Source: Ochotona curzoniae
Lineage: Eukaryota > Chordata > Mammalia > Lagomorpha > Ochotonidae
DNA: 64,000 nucleotides
Direction of reading: 5' to 3'
Assembly (NCBI RefSeq): GCF_017591425.1
Contig: NW_024464918.1
Location: 13,080,001 to 13,144,000 of the forward strand
The notes beneath the pieces were generated by a model that had not been told where the DNA came from, made no database searches, and saw only the letters and a program-made list of their open reading frames with translations. Of the stretch, positions 10,371 to 20,869 are shown piece after piece; position 1 is the first letter of the stretch, and every line of letters starts with the position of its first letter. The translations under genes were made by a program, and so were the position numbers.

Positions 10371-11070
10371 CAAAAATTTGCAAGCAGGGGGAGTCAGGTT
10401 CAGCCCTGGGAGGCTGAGATGGGAAAATATATCCTTATTTACTTATATGGTAATGAGATAAAGTTTTTGCCAGCTTGCTAATGGGTTCTTAAAGAGAAAA
10501 ATGCTTCCTTGGCCTAGTTAGAACAACTGGTTGTCCTGCTGCCACAAAGAATACCAAGCCAAGAACTGTATACATTATATTCTAGATTATTTGTCTGGGC
10601 AAGTGCTTACATGTTATTTGCATGATAAAGGTGGAGCCGGAGGAGGGTAGTAGGGCTGACACAGCATCCTCCAATTACAAGATAGTTGCTCCTAACTTTG
10701 TCCTTAACCAGTACTGTGTATTTCAAGTCTCAGTTTTTTCTGTCAGTCAAATGCAGGATGCTCATGTTTTTCCTCTAAATCAAGTTAACAAGTTTGTTTA
10801 GAAGACATGATTAAAATTTAGTTGTATTTTCTATCTTGGAGGAGTGCATGTGATTTTCCAGAAAGCAAGAGACATGTCCTAATCATATTTAAAAATAAAC
10901 CTTAACATTTTCTAAGTGCCGGGCCAATTACGCCAAATAACATTCATTCCAGAGGCTGCTAGAGGGGGTGAGTCACGTGATGAATGTATTAGCTTGTGCA
11001 GTAGACCGACTCGGGCTACATAATCTCAGATACAAAACTGAGCAGGAAATGGCCCGGTCCAGACAACCCT
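10371..11070. promoter_or_regulatory. repeat-free tract with clustered transcription-factor motifs
   Basis: Roughly 700 bases free of any repeat I can recognise. Motifs seen: an octamer-like ATTTGCAT around 10616, several homeodomain-type TAAT/ATTA cores, and a composite TGAGTCACGTGA at 10969-10980 in which an AP-1 site (TGAGTCA) overlaps a palindromic E-box (TCACGTGA) of the MITF/TFE class. This is suggestive of an enhancer, but motif occurrence alone is weak evidence and conservation cannot be assessed here. Confidence 0.25.
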
Positions 11071-11422
11071 GAATCTCTCCCACGATGGCTATTGGTTTTC
11101 CTTTCCTTTAAGATGCCTGGAAGCCTTCCTGGATTCTTCCTATTCTGTCTTCTGTCTTCTCAATTAGTTGGTACATGTTCACTGGCCATCTCCCATGGAC
11201 CAAGCACTGGGCTGGTCTGGGTGGAAGGGATGGAAGGGAGTTAAACTAATACAGATAAAGGTGTACTTATCAAGGGACTCAAGTGCAGAATCCTGTGAGG
11301 AGGGTAAATGAGGGGCAGTGTATGCTGTGACCAGGATGCAAGTAACAAGGAGTTGAAGAAGGGGTGATATGTAGTAAGATACAAATACTTTTTGAAAGCT
11401 TTGCCTGTCCAGGCTGTTCATT

Positions 11423-11799
11423 ATTCATTTGGGGAACCTCATTTCCTACCAACTTCACCTGGAGGACTTCCCGAAGAATCAACTGTCTCAGCCAGGAGGT
11501 CCTAGGGGGTCACCACAGGCCCAGAGAGGGAGTGAGCAGAACACATGGCCAGTTACCTTAGAGCATATGCTGCCTGGGGCTCTGGCCCTGCCAATCAATG
11601 CACTGTCACTTTGTTAAAGCTTACTTTCTCACACCCTGTTCCTGGTCTGTCTCTAACTGCCGATGTCTCTTCCCAATGACCTCTGACATCTGAACTCTTT
11701 AAGAGCCCTATTTCTGAGGGCTTGGATTTTTGGCCACTGTTGCCTGCAGAATATCCTTGCATAGTTCATGTCAAGAACACTTAATTTCTGCTTGCAGCA
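11423..11799 (+). repeat. unclassified interspersed repeat, copy 1
   Basis: Recognised by self-comparison with 62496-62880. Shared anchors in the same order and orientation: AACCTCATTT, AGGAGGTCCT, GCAGAACA, ATGCTGCC(T)GGGGC, and the end block CACTTAATTTCTG-TTGCAGCA. The common right edge ends in CA, as LTRs do. Family not identified. Confidence 0.5.
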
Positions 11800-13100
11800 T
11801 ATCCACTCTTATGTTTTTCTAAATGATTAAAGGTAAAAACAACAACAATAACAAAAGAGAACTTATTGCAGATGATTACTCTTGTTCTTTGACAAATTGT
11901 CTCAGCGAATCCAACTCCTTACATTCCTTCTTTCAGAAGAAGGGACCCTTCTGACTATGGGGATGGCAACCCTCTAACTGCCTCAATCTGAGAGGGAACT
12001 CATTAGGAACAGCAGCAGGACATTCTGAGAAAGATTGTTTTAAGGGTTTCTGGTACAAAAGATTTCAGGAGTGTTGTATGAAGTACAGCCTGAAGCTTGG
12101 AGGCTTCTGGTTTCGTCCTAGATAAGCTGAGGCGTGAGGTAGTTACTACCTCTCCCACTTGAGAGACTTTTTTTTGCAGCAGGAAGCCTCAAAGTCCAAG
12201 ACTCAACTTTTTGGAACTTCAGATGTCAGAACTGTGAAAGGCTTAAATCATTTGGCTAACATAAAAGACCTGAGTGTTTTCATCAATGCTCTAGAAAGCC
12301 ATTAGCCTTTAATGCACATCACAAACAACCCCCAATGCCTACAAATGAAAAGAGAAAAACATCCTTTAAAAGAACATGCAGAGTGTTAACCCAGTTCCTT
12401 TAAAGCAGTCTTGAATTTTGGAAAATGTTAAACCAGTTTGAATTCAGGAAGAAGATAGGTGAAGAGCTTTGTACACAACTATGCTAAAGTACTAAAGCAA
12501 TTTAAGAGTCTCAAGGAAAATATTTTAACCTAGAAGACAAGTCACTTAGACATAGTATCAATAATGCTTTAAGTATTTTTGAGAATCATGTTGTAGATGG
12601 CAAAAGGTTTCTTAGTAAGTATGCCAAGAGTTCACTGACATTTACAAGTTTAGGACACTAGCAAACTACTTGATGAATCCAAGTAGGAAACTTGAGTTAC
12701 CCTCAAAAACACTGCTGACAACTTTACCAAATCTTCTATTAAAAAAAAATATGGGATAGCAAATCCTTTTAAGTAGCCGCTGAAGAAATTCACTTTCCTT
12801 AGCTATCAATTTATGTTAGAATACTGCCTTTGAACCCCCAGGCCTGATGAAACTGGGTGCAAGGCTAGTGGGCATAAAGACAAGTGGAATACTTAATTTC
12901 TCCAGAAAGCCTCTCACTGAGGGACATCCCAAACTGCTAAAACAATTCACTGTAGACTTCACCAAGGAGCCTTCCTGTAGATCCCCTCCCACTTTAGCAG
13001 GGTCCCTGAGGTGCTCTACACTTCCCCTGAGAGGCTCTGCCTAGTTCAGCCCCCCTGCCCTTTGGACAGGCTCTACCCACCAACAAAGGGTGGGATCAGG
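11800..13100. other. unassigned DNA
   Basis: No element or exon recognised. Includes a 17-base palindrome GAGGTAGTTACTACCTC (12136-12152). 12840-13080 has a moderately GC-rich composition that could be an old LTR, but no family match comes to mind. Confidence 0.4.
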
Positions 13101-13109
13101 TGAGCAGAA

Positions 13110-13225
13110 AGGCCAGCAAGGCATGAGTTGGAACTCTGCTTTGCATATCTGTATAACTTGGAGCAAGTATCACCCCCTCTCTGAGCTCAGGTTGCCTTGT
13201 AAAGGGTAATTTATGCCATTGAGCT
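13110..13225 (+). repeat. MIR SINE remnant
   Basis: GAGTTGGAACTCTGC, ATAACTTGGAGCAAGTATCAC and CCTCTCTGAGCTCAGGTTGCC follow the MIR order (gggttcgaatcccgg, gaccttgggcaagtcac, cctctgagcctcagtttcc). Confidence 0.5.
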
Positions 13226-13439
13226 TGTGAGTCATCCTGAGGCTTAGAGCTTACAGCAATAGACTTTGATTCCTCACCACTCTGGCTCATGTTATCCCTG
13301 GGACCTTTTTTTATCAATCTATTTCTTAGCTCTGGCCAACTAACCTCACTGCTTACTGGGCATGTTCTACCTGAGGCCTTTTGCATACACTATTATCTAT
13401 TGCCTTGGTGCATTTTCCATGGCTAAATGAAAACATTTG

Positions 13440-14090
13440 GGGAAAGCAAGATGGCGGTATTGGTCAAGGGCAGGTTTGAAGTGATGGAGAATAATTAGCC
13501 AGGATGAAGCAGAGTGGACAGATTCCAGGAGGTAGGAGAGGACAGACCGATAGCAGAGGGGCACCTGAAGATCCAGACATTGGAAACAGTGGAGACAATA
13601 GAGCAGTGTTGCAGTGACCAGATACTCCAGCAATGGTCACCTGTTGGCGATTGGTGATCGGAGCTCTATTGGCAATCAGGTGGGAAGAAGAGTTCACCAG
13701 GAGATCAGCAGTGAACCCAGGCAAAAAACTGTCTGTACTGCTGATTTGTTTGATCAGAACAGAAGCAGAGATAGAGTGGCAGACCCCAAGTGGCAGTGCT
13801 GAGCCAGGAATGAGCTCACTTCCAGTGAAGCACATTGCACTAGTCTCACAGGGAAAAATGACACCAATTTGGCATCCTACAAGTTCTACCCAAAACAGTT
13901 CTAGGTGACCCCCAGACCTAAAAGCAGACCGTTAACTTCACCAGTGCCACATCAGGTGCCATTTTGGGTATGTGGCAAAGACTGTAGGGATTGGAGGGAC
14001 AACAGAGAGCTGCACATGTGCTAACCAAAGAGCAAACTCAATTCTGGTTCAGTGCATTATACTGGTCCCACAGGAAAAAAAAATCATCTA
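13440..14090 (+). mobile_element. L1 5'UTR-like segment
   Basis: Starts GGAAAGCAAGATGGCGGTAT, the kind of AAGATGGCGG start seen in mammalian L1 5'UTRs (it also carries a YY1-like AAGATGGCGG site). The segment is GC-richer than its surroundings. Two blocks about 221 bases apart (13831-13858 and 14052-14078) are similar to each other (ATT..ACT.GTC.CACAGG core), suggesting monomer-like internal repetition. The sequence then passes directly into ORF2 endonuclease sequence with no ORF1. Confidence 0.5.
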
Positions 14091-14877
14091 TCTGTTGCCT
14101 GCAAGAGACATCTCACCAACAAAGATAGGCAGAAACTGAAAGTAAAAGGATGAAAAAAGTATTCTAGACTAATGGGAAAGAAAAACAAGCCAGTGTAGCC
14201 ATTCTTATATCACAAATAGAGACTTTGACTTGAAATACATTAAAAGAGATTAAGGATACCACATAATGATCAAAGGATCCATTCAGCAAGAAGAGCTCAC
14301 TATAATAAATGTATACACACCAAATGCCAGGGCACTTAGCAATGTGAAACAAATACTAATGGATTTAAGGGGAGAAATGGACTCCAATACAGTAATAGTT
14401 GGGGACCTTAATACCTGTCAACATCAATGGACAGACCAACGGGAGAGAAATTCGGCAAAGAAACAACAGAACTTACCCAGACACTAGAGCAAATGGACTT
14501 AATTGATATCTGCAGAACCTTTCATTTTACAGACAGAAAACACACTTTTTATTACTTCATGGAACTTTCGTTAGGATTGCCCATGTTATAGGCCATAAAG
14601 CAAGCCTCAGCAAATTAAAGAAAATAGAAATTATAGCATTCATTCTCTCAAACCATCCTGGAGTAAAACTGGAAACTAATAGGTCAAAATACTCAGGAAG
14701 ACATGCAAAGAGGACTGAATAATGTGCTACTAGATGAGCAATGGGCAATAGAGTAAATCAAAGCGAAAATTTAAAAATTGCTTGAAACAAATGAAGGCTT
14801 CAACATGACATATCAAAACTTAGGGGGCATAATCAAGGCAGTGTTAAGAGGAAAGTTCATCTCAATCGATGCTTATG
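14091..14877 (+). pseudogene. L1 ORF2 endonuclease region, degenerate
   Basis: Translation of 14266-14487 contains NVYTPN and VGDLNT, corresponding to the NxYxPN and GDFNT motifs of the L1 endonuclease. TTGCCTGCAAGAGACATCTC near 14094 is the DNA for the catalytic LQET-type segment. Frames are broken by stops and shifts, so no active protein is expected. The collinear ORF2 sequence stops at about 14877, just as the reverse-transcriptase domain should begin. Confidence 0.85.
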
Positions 14878-15563
14878 TTTTTTTTTATTGCATTTAATTT
14901 CATAACAGCGTTTCATAGGCTCTGATGTTCCCCCTTCCCCTTCCGTTGCTCTCCTCCCATGGTGGATTGCTCCACCTTATTGCAGTATTACAGTTCAAAT
15001 CTAGTCTTGTTTCTTTCAATGCAAGCATCTGCTTTGCATAGTGTCCAGTATCTTATTGCCCAGCTGAATTCAACAGTTTCTTGAGGAGACCAACTCTGGT
15101 CTGGAGACATAGCTGGCAGATTATCGTTCCGACCAATTAAATGCCACAACATAACATCAACAACCGTTTCCAACACTATGGGGTTAATTGACAATGTAAT
15201 ACTACATTTCACAGGTACCCTTTTACAAATTGACAGCATTTCAACTTAAATTAAGGCAAACATGTGGTATCTGACCTTTTGGGATTGACTCATTTCCCTT
15301 AGCATGACAGTTTCCAGTTGGGCCCATTTGGCCACAAAGAACTGCATTTCTTTTTTTTTTTTTTTAATAGCTGAGTAGTATTCCATGGAGTAAATAAACC
15401 ACAGCCTTCTTATCCAGTCTTCTGTTGATGGGCATTTTGGTTGCTTCCAAGTTTTTTGCAATTATTGATTGTGCTGCTATGAACATGGGGTGCATGTAGG
15501 TTTCTCGTGTAGCAGGTGTTTTGGATATATTCCTAGGAGTGTTATTGCTGGATCGTATGGTAT
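14878..15563 (-). mobile_element. L1 3' end, 5'-truncated, inserted in reverse
   Basis: On the minus strand this holds the ORF2 C-terminus (15246-15461; PKCPSTEDWIRRLW and MEYYSAIK motifs), a roughly 360-base 3'UTR and a short poly(A) (poly-T at 14878-14886). A run of A inside the ORF2 end (poly-T near 15350-15364) encodes a lysine stretch. 5' truncation at about 15563 is typical of incomplete reverse transcription. No target-site duplication was found between the sequence left of 14878 and right of 15563. Confidence 0.8.
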
Positions 15564-17117
15564 ACAGATTAGAATCTCAAATACCTCAGAATTACCCTAA
15601 CCAAGGATGTGGAAGACCTCTATAATTAAAATTACAAAAAAAATTTGTTTAAAGAAATCAAATATTATAAGATGGAGAAACTTAACATGTTCCTGGACCA
15701 GCAGGATCAACATCATCAAAATGTCCATATTGCCAAAATTAGTGTACAGATTCAACACCATCCCAAACAAAATCCTAACAACATGGTTCTCAGAAATAGA
15801 AAAGATGACACAATAGTATGTCTGGAAAAACAAGAGAACACAGAAGCTAAAGCTATCCTGAAGAATAAAAATCAAGCTGGAAGAATCACAATCCCAGACT
15901 TCAAAACATAGTACAAAGCAGTGGTCATCAAAACACTCTGGTACTGGTACAGAAACAGAGAAGAGGATCAATGGAGTACAACAGAAACACCAAAAGGGAG
16001 CCCACATATGTACAACCAACTATCTTTGACAAGAGAACTGAAAGTAATTCAGGGGAAAAGCCTGATTTCTTCAACAAATGTTGCTGGGACAATGGATAAC
16101 ATTCTGCAGCCATAAGAAGCAAGACCCCCACTTGTCACCTTTCACAAAAATGAGCTCTCAATGGATCAAAGACTTAAATCTGTACTCAGAAACCATCAGA
16201 CTATTAGAGGAAAACATAGTAAGCACTCTCCAAGATATAGGAACTGGGAAAGACTTAGAAAAGTCACCAAAAGCATAGGCAGTCAAAGTCAAAATAAACA
16301 AATGGGACTATAGCAAGCTGAGAAGTTTCTGTATATCAAAGGGGATGATCAACAAAGTGAAGAAGCAACCAATGGAATGAGAGAAAATCTTTGCACACTA
16401 CACAATCAATATCCAGGATTTACAAGGAACTTCAGAAACTCAATGACAGCAAAACAAATCCTGTGAAGAAATGGGAGAAGGAAATGAACTGACATTTTTC
16501 AAAACAACAAATTCAAATGGCTAATAGACATATTGAAAAAAAAAATGCTCAGGATCTCTAGCTTCCAGGGAAATGCAAATGAAAATCACATTGCTCTTCC
16601 AACTAAACCCAGTGAGACTTGTCTACATTCAGAATTATACTGACAACACTTGTTGGTGTGGATGTGGAAAGAAAGGTACCCTCATTCACTGTTGGTGGGG
16701 GTGTAGGTTAGTACAATCACTATGGAAATCAGTATGGAGAGTGCTAAGAGAACTGAAAATTGATCTGCCATATGATCCAAGCTATTCCATTTCTGGGAAT
16801 AAATCCAAAGAAAATAAGATCTGCATATGAGAAAGGGATCTGTAATTCTATATTCATAGCAGCAAAATCTACAAAAGCAGACAAGGAAACAACCCAGTTG
16901 TCCATTTAAAGAGTAGTAGGATAAAGAAACTGGTACATCTATTCCATGGAATACCACTCAGCCATTAAAAAAACTAAAATTCTGCCATTTGAACCAAATG
17001 GCCCCACCTGGAGATTATTATGCTCAGTGAAATAAGTCAACCCCTGAAGGACAAATACCATATGTTCTCTCTGATATAAGTCAACCTTCCTGCAAATATA
17101 AGATCAATAAACATTTC
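15564..17117 (+). pseudogene. L1 ORF2 C-terminal third and start of 3'UTR, degenerate
   Basis: Resumes plus-strand ORF2 well downstream of the reverse transcriptase core. Recognisable pieces are the stretch with WYWYRNRE (15921 onward), SQWIKDLNL (16140 onward), the cysteine motif [18 protein letters not shown] (16573-16830 frame) and the YHSAIK-type region near 16950-16970. Many stops and frameshifts. The 3'UTR is cut short at about 17117, where a tailless CSINE begins. Confidence 0.85.
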
Positions 17118-17388
17118 AATAAGATCTTCCATTTGATGATTCACTCCCCAAGTGGCTGCAATGGCTGGAACTGCACGGTTTTGAAGCCAGGAACCAATAG
17201 CCTCTTCTGGGTCTTCCATGAGAGTGCAGGGTACCAAGGTTTTGGACCATCCTGGACTGCTTTCCCAGGCCACAAACAGGGAACTGTATGGGAAGTGGGA
17301 TGGCTGGGATTAGAACCAGTGCCCATATGGGACTCCAGCACGTGAAGGGTGAGGACTTTAGCTGCTAGGCTACTGCACTGGGCTTGGT
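17118..17388 (-). mobile_element. CSINE lacking its tail
   Basis: Begins at AGATCTTCCATTTGATGATT, i.e. the reversed SINE without the usual AAGATTTATTTATT...CAGATATACAG tail segment, then runs through TTTCCCAGGCCACAAACAGG to the reversed 5' end near CTGCACTGGGCTTGG. The missing tail coincides with the missing end of the neighbouring L1. Confidence 0.85.
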
Positions 17389-17397
17389 ATGTCCTTT

Positions 17398-17722
17398 TTG
17401 AAAGAATTATTTATTTGTTTGAAAGTCAAATTTATAGAGAGAGAGGGAGAGACAGAGACATCGAAAGAGAGACAGAGAAAGAGAGAGAGAAACTCTCTCA
17501 AGTGGTTGTAACAACCAGGACTTAGCCAGGCTGAAACTAGGAGCTAGAAGCATCACACAAGTCTCCAATGTTGGCAGTAGAGGCCAAAGCACTTAAATAG
17601 CCTTGCCCAGTCTTTTGTGGGTCATTACCAAGGAGCTGGACAGGAAGTGGAGCTGCCAGGACATATGGGATGGTTGTATCACAGATGTTGGCTTTACCTA
17701 CTATGCAACAATGCCTGCCCTT
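17398..17722 (-). mobile_element. older CSINE with GA-rich segment
   Basis: Reversed tail (GAATTATTTATTTGTTTGAAAG), a GAGA-rich block (17438-17490), diverged middle, then GAGCTGGACAGGAAGTGGAGCTG and a degraded 5' end (AACAATGCCTGCCC). Separated by about 10 bases from the preceding CSINE in the same orientation. Confidence 0.65.
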
Positions 17723-17724
17723 TC

Positions 17725-18160
17725 ATAGTGCTATCTTTAAGGTGAAACTTAGAACCATAGACTCAGAATTAGAATAAAGGGCAACCTTAGCAATCCTTTC
17801 CCTCAGATTTACAAGTCCTTTGAAGCATAGATCTTTATGTCCAGTTTCTCTCATTTTTCTATTTTTTTATTCAGAAGATTTTAAAAAAATGTTGCCATGT
17901 ACCAAGTTATGGACTAGGTAATATGACAGGGTAGTGAACCTGACACTGTTTGGACTCTTCAATGCTAACATGTTGGAACTCTGTAGCAGTCACTGATGAA
18001 CACATCTGTGCTGGCAAATGCATGCAGATACCTTCAGCTCCAATTTGAAATTGACTGTGATAAGTTGACTTAAAAATAATATGAACAACATTATAAATTA
18101 TAGCATATAAATTACAGCATATATAAATTATAGTATGTTTCTTGTAACAGTAAATATTGT
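17725..18160. other. unassigned AT-rich DNA
   Basis: No element recognised. Contains short repeats of ATAAATTA(TA/CA)GCATAT around 18090-18130. Confidence 0.4.
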
Positions 18161-18164
18161 TTTC

Positions 18165-18478
18165 ATTTTAAAAGATTTATTTATTATTGGTAAAGCAGAT
18201 TTACAGAGAGGAGAAACAGAGGGAAAGATCTTCCTTCTACTTGTTCACTCCCCAAATGGCCACAATGGCTGGAGCCAACCCAAAGCCAGGAGTCAGGTCT
18301 CCCACTTGAGTACAGAGTCCTAAGGATATGGGCCATCCACTGCTTTCCCAGGCTATAAGCAGGGGACTGGATTGGAAGTGGAGCAGCTTGCACATAAACT
18401 GGCATGCATATGGGATGCTGGCATTTGAGGTTAGAGGAATAGCTTGTTGAGTCACACAGCACAGCAACAGGATTGAGT
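18165..18478 (-). mobile_element. CSINE
   Basis: Reversed tail AAAAGATTTATTTATTATTG, then CAGATTTACAGAGAGGAG, CTCCCCAAATGGCCACAATG, CACTGCTTTCCCAGGCTATA and AGCAGGGGACTGGATTGGAAG. The 5' end is degraded near 18470. Confidence 0.8.
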
Positions 18479-18479
18479 A

Positions 18480-19930
18480 CACATGTCAAGGATACTTCTG
18501 AGTACTTAAGTAGAATGGGTGGTGCTGAATTAACATTCCCCCTAAATCCAAATTAACTAATTTACAGGAAGCCCATAGGACCATGGAAGAAGGTGAGGGT
18601 GACGTGTGTGGCAGTTATGGGCTTGGATGTGGACGAGCTCTTAATGTCAGTATGGTGAGGGACGCTACATCCAGGCATCTAAGAACTTTAAGATCCATCA
18701 GGGGATTCTGACCTTCTCCCAAGGGACACCTTCTTTATAGAGGGCAGGACTGTCTCATTGTCTAATCAATGATTACTCACAGGAAACAGTTTTATGCTTG
18801 GAGATAGCACAAACTGTCAAACTCATTTATTTTACTTCCAGTGTGCCCCTGAGGGGGATGTTGTACTGCCAAGTAGCTCTGCCTGTGTGCCAGGCTCCAG
18901 TGGCTTCCAGCACCGGGGAGTCTGATTTCCAGTGATGCTTCACTACATCACTCAGTTGTAGAATATCTTAATTTTGCACAAGGTATGACTGCCACGGGTG
19001 AAATCTGCTAAGCACAATGATTGTCAGTGGTGGTCACCATTGGTGCAAATTTAGTCCACCTCTGCCCATGGCTTGTCGGGGTCTGCTATGCTTTTGGAGC
19101 ATTCTGCATCCTGATGTATTACTGTCAACATTATTATTATTGTCATTATCATCAACCACATTATTGTCATCAGCACCATTACAGATTAAACCCCATTAAA
19201 TAAGTTTGTAGTCATCCCTGAATAAAGAGTAAAATTTCTGGGTGGTGAAAATTTCTGGTTGGTGAAGCCTTAATAAAAAAAAAATTGTCTTGCTTCTGTA
19301 GCCACCTCTATAAAGGTTTTAATAGGAAGCTGTTTCTGTTCTACTAAAATCAAACCAGACTAAAAAATGTCAGAATGACGCTTTAGATGAGCAGGTGCCA
19401 AAAAAAAGTCCCAACCCGTAAACCAGCAAACATTTCTTCAGCAACACATTATTCAGTAGCATATTACTTCACTTTATGGTGTTATAAAACTTCTATTTCT
19501 CTTCCTGTTGTTGATTTTGTTTTGTGGCTTTTCATTTAAGGGGATATATGGTGTAATGGAGACTATCATATCCATATGTAAGGATACAATGCAATATGCA
19601 TCTCTTCCTCCAGATCAAAGATCGACTCCCAATGAAACTTTTTAACCTATCTTGAAACTAGGATGCTGGACTCTCTGCCATTGTCCATACCTGCAAGGAT
19701 GGATTTACGACTGTTTATGAACTATACTACTGTAATAATATAGGGGAACTCAGCTGGGGAGAAAGGGTTTTGAGAGGGAGCAAGGCAAATCCCAGAGCTT
19801 ATGGAACTGTATCATAAAACGATAATAATAATAATAAATGGTGAAAAACCCAAGGAGAAAACCAGGGAGAGATTTAGTAGAGGTACTTTGGCTAAGAATG
19901 AGAAGACCTAGGGCGAGGGTTGGGGAGAGG
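18480..19930. other. unassigned DNA
   Basis: No element recognised. Small features: ATT/ATC-rich stretch 19125-19190, a perfect-to-near-perfect 17-base tandem duplication at 19231-19264 (unit AAAATTTCTGGGTGGTG), and a short (AAT)n at 19823-19839. Confidence 0.4.
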
Positions 19931-19933
19931 CAA

Positions 19934-20252
19934 GGTCCTATACGATGGCTTGATTCCCTAATCCTCTGTCCTGCAAGCACTGGAATCCCATAAGGGTACC
20001 AGTTCATGTTCTGGCTGCTTCACTTCCCATCCAGCTCCCTTCCTGTGACCTGGGAAAGCAGTATAGGATGGTCCAAAGACTTGGGACATTGCACCTGTGT
20101 GGGAGACCCAGAGGAATCTCCTGGCTCCTGGCTTTGAATTAGCTCAATTTTGGCCATACTGGCCATTTTGAGAGTGAACCTGTGGATGGAAGACCTTTGC
20201 ATCTCCTCTATAAATCTCCTTGTCCACTAAAAATAAATAAATCTTAACAGTA
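19934..20252 (+). mobile_element. CSINE, diverged
   Basis: Diverged 5' end (GATGGCTTGATTCCCTAATC), then TTCCCATCCAGCTCCCTTCC, TGACCTGGGAAAGCAGTATA, GTGGGAGACCCAGAGGAATC, and the intact tail AAAATAAATAAATCTT. Same orientation as the older CSINEs near 22.6 and 23 kb. Confidence 0.75.
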
Positions 20253-20520
20253 AGAAGACCCAAGTTCTAGTTTTGGGATTTTGGGGGGACTCTCATGGGA
20301 AATATCTGAAATTCAACTTCTTTGGGTCAAAGCCAGTATTTCTATTAACTGACACTAATAATATTTGGCCTTGTCGCCTCAGAAAATCCTGGTAGAAATC
20401 AAACAATTAATGGATGAGCAATCTTTGAAATAATTAATAAAAAGAGCAAGGAATGAGATGTTGCATATGAAATGTATTGGATGTTGTATTCAATGTATTC
20501 CACAGAAATGAGGCTAAAAG

Positions 20521-20857
20521 TTTTTTTTTTTTTTTAAAGATTTATTTTTATTATTTTTTATTGGAAAGGCGGATATACAGAGAGGAGATACAGAGAGGAA
20601 GATCTTCCATCCGATGATTCACTCCCCAAGTGAGCCGCAACGGGTCGATACTATGCCGATCCGAAGCCAGGAGCCTCTTCTGGGTCTCTCACGCGGGTGC
20701 AGGGTCCCAAAGCTTTGGGCCGTCCTCGACTGCTTTCCCAGGCCACAGGCAGGGAGCTGGAAGGGAAGCCGGGCTGCCGGGATTAGAACCGGCGCCCATA
20801 TGGGATCCCGGGCGTGCTAGGCGAGGACTTAACCACTTGCGCCACCGCGCCGGGCCC
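20521..20857 (-). mobile_element. young CSINE with target-site duplication
   Basis: Near-complete copy from poly-T and AAGATTTATTTTTATT through GGCGGATATACAGAG to GCGCCACCGCGCCGGGCCC. Many CpGs survive, so it is recent. Exact target-site duplication GCTAAAAGTTTT at 20513-20524 and 20858-20869. Belongs to the subtype with GCGCAAGTGGTTAAG in the A-box region and CCGCCTTTCC near the 3' end, and keeps the normal GGTTCTAATCCC B box. Confidence 0.95.
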
Positions 20858-20869
20858 GCTAAAAGTTTT

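Noticed and set aside
12136..12152. GAGGTAGTTACTACCTC palindrome resembling a let-7 seed
   Set aside because: The stem is only eight base pairs with a one-base centre. There is no 60-80 base hairpin and the rest of let-7 is absent.
15597..16019. 140-codon minus-strand hydrophobic frame resembling a membrane protein
   Set aside because: It is the antisense of degenerate L1 ORF2. A-rich L1 sense strands give Phe/Leu-rich frames on the other strand.
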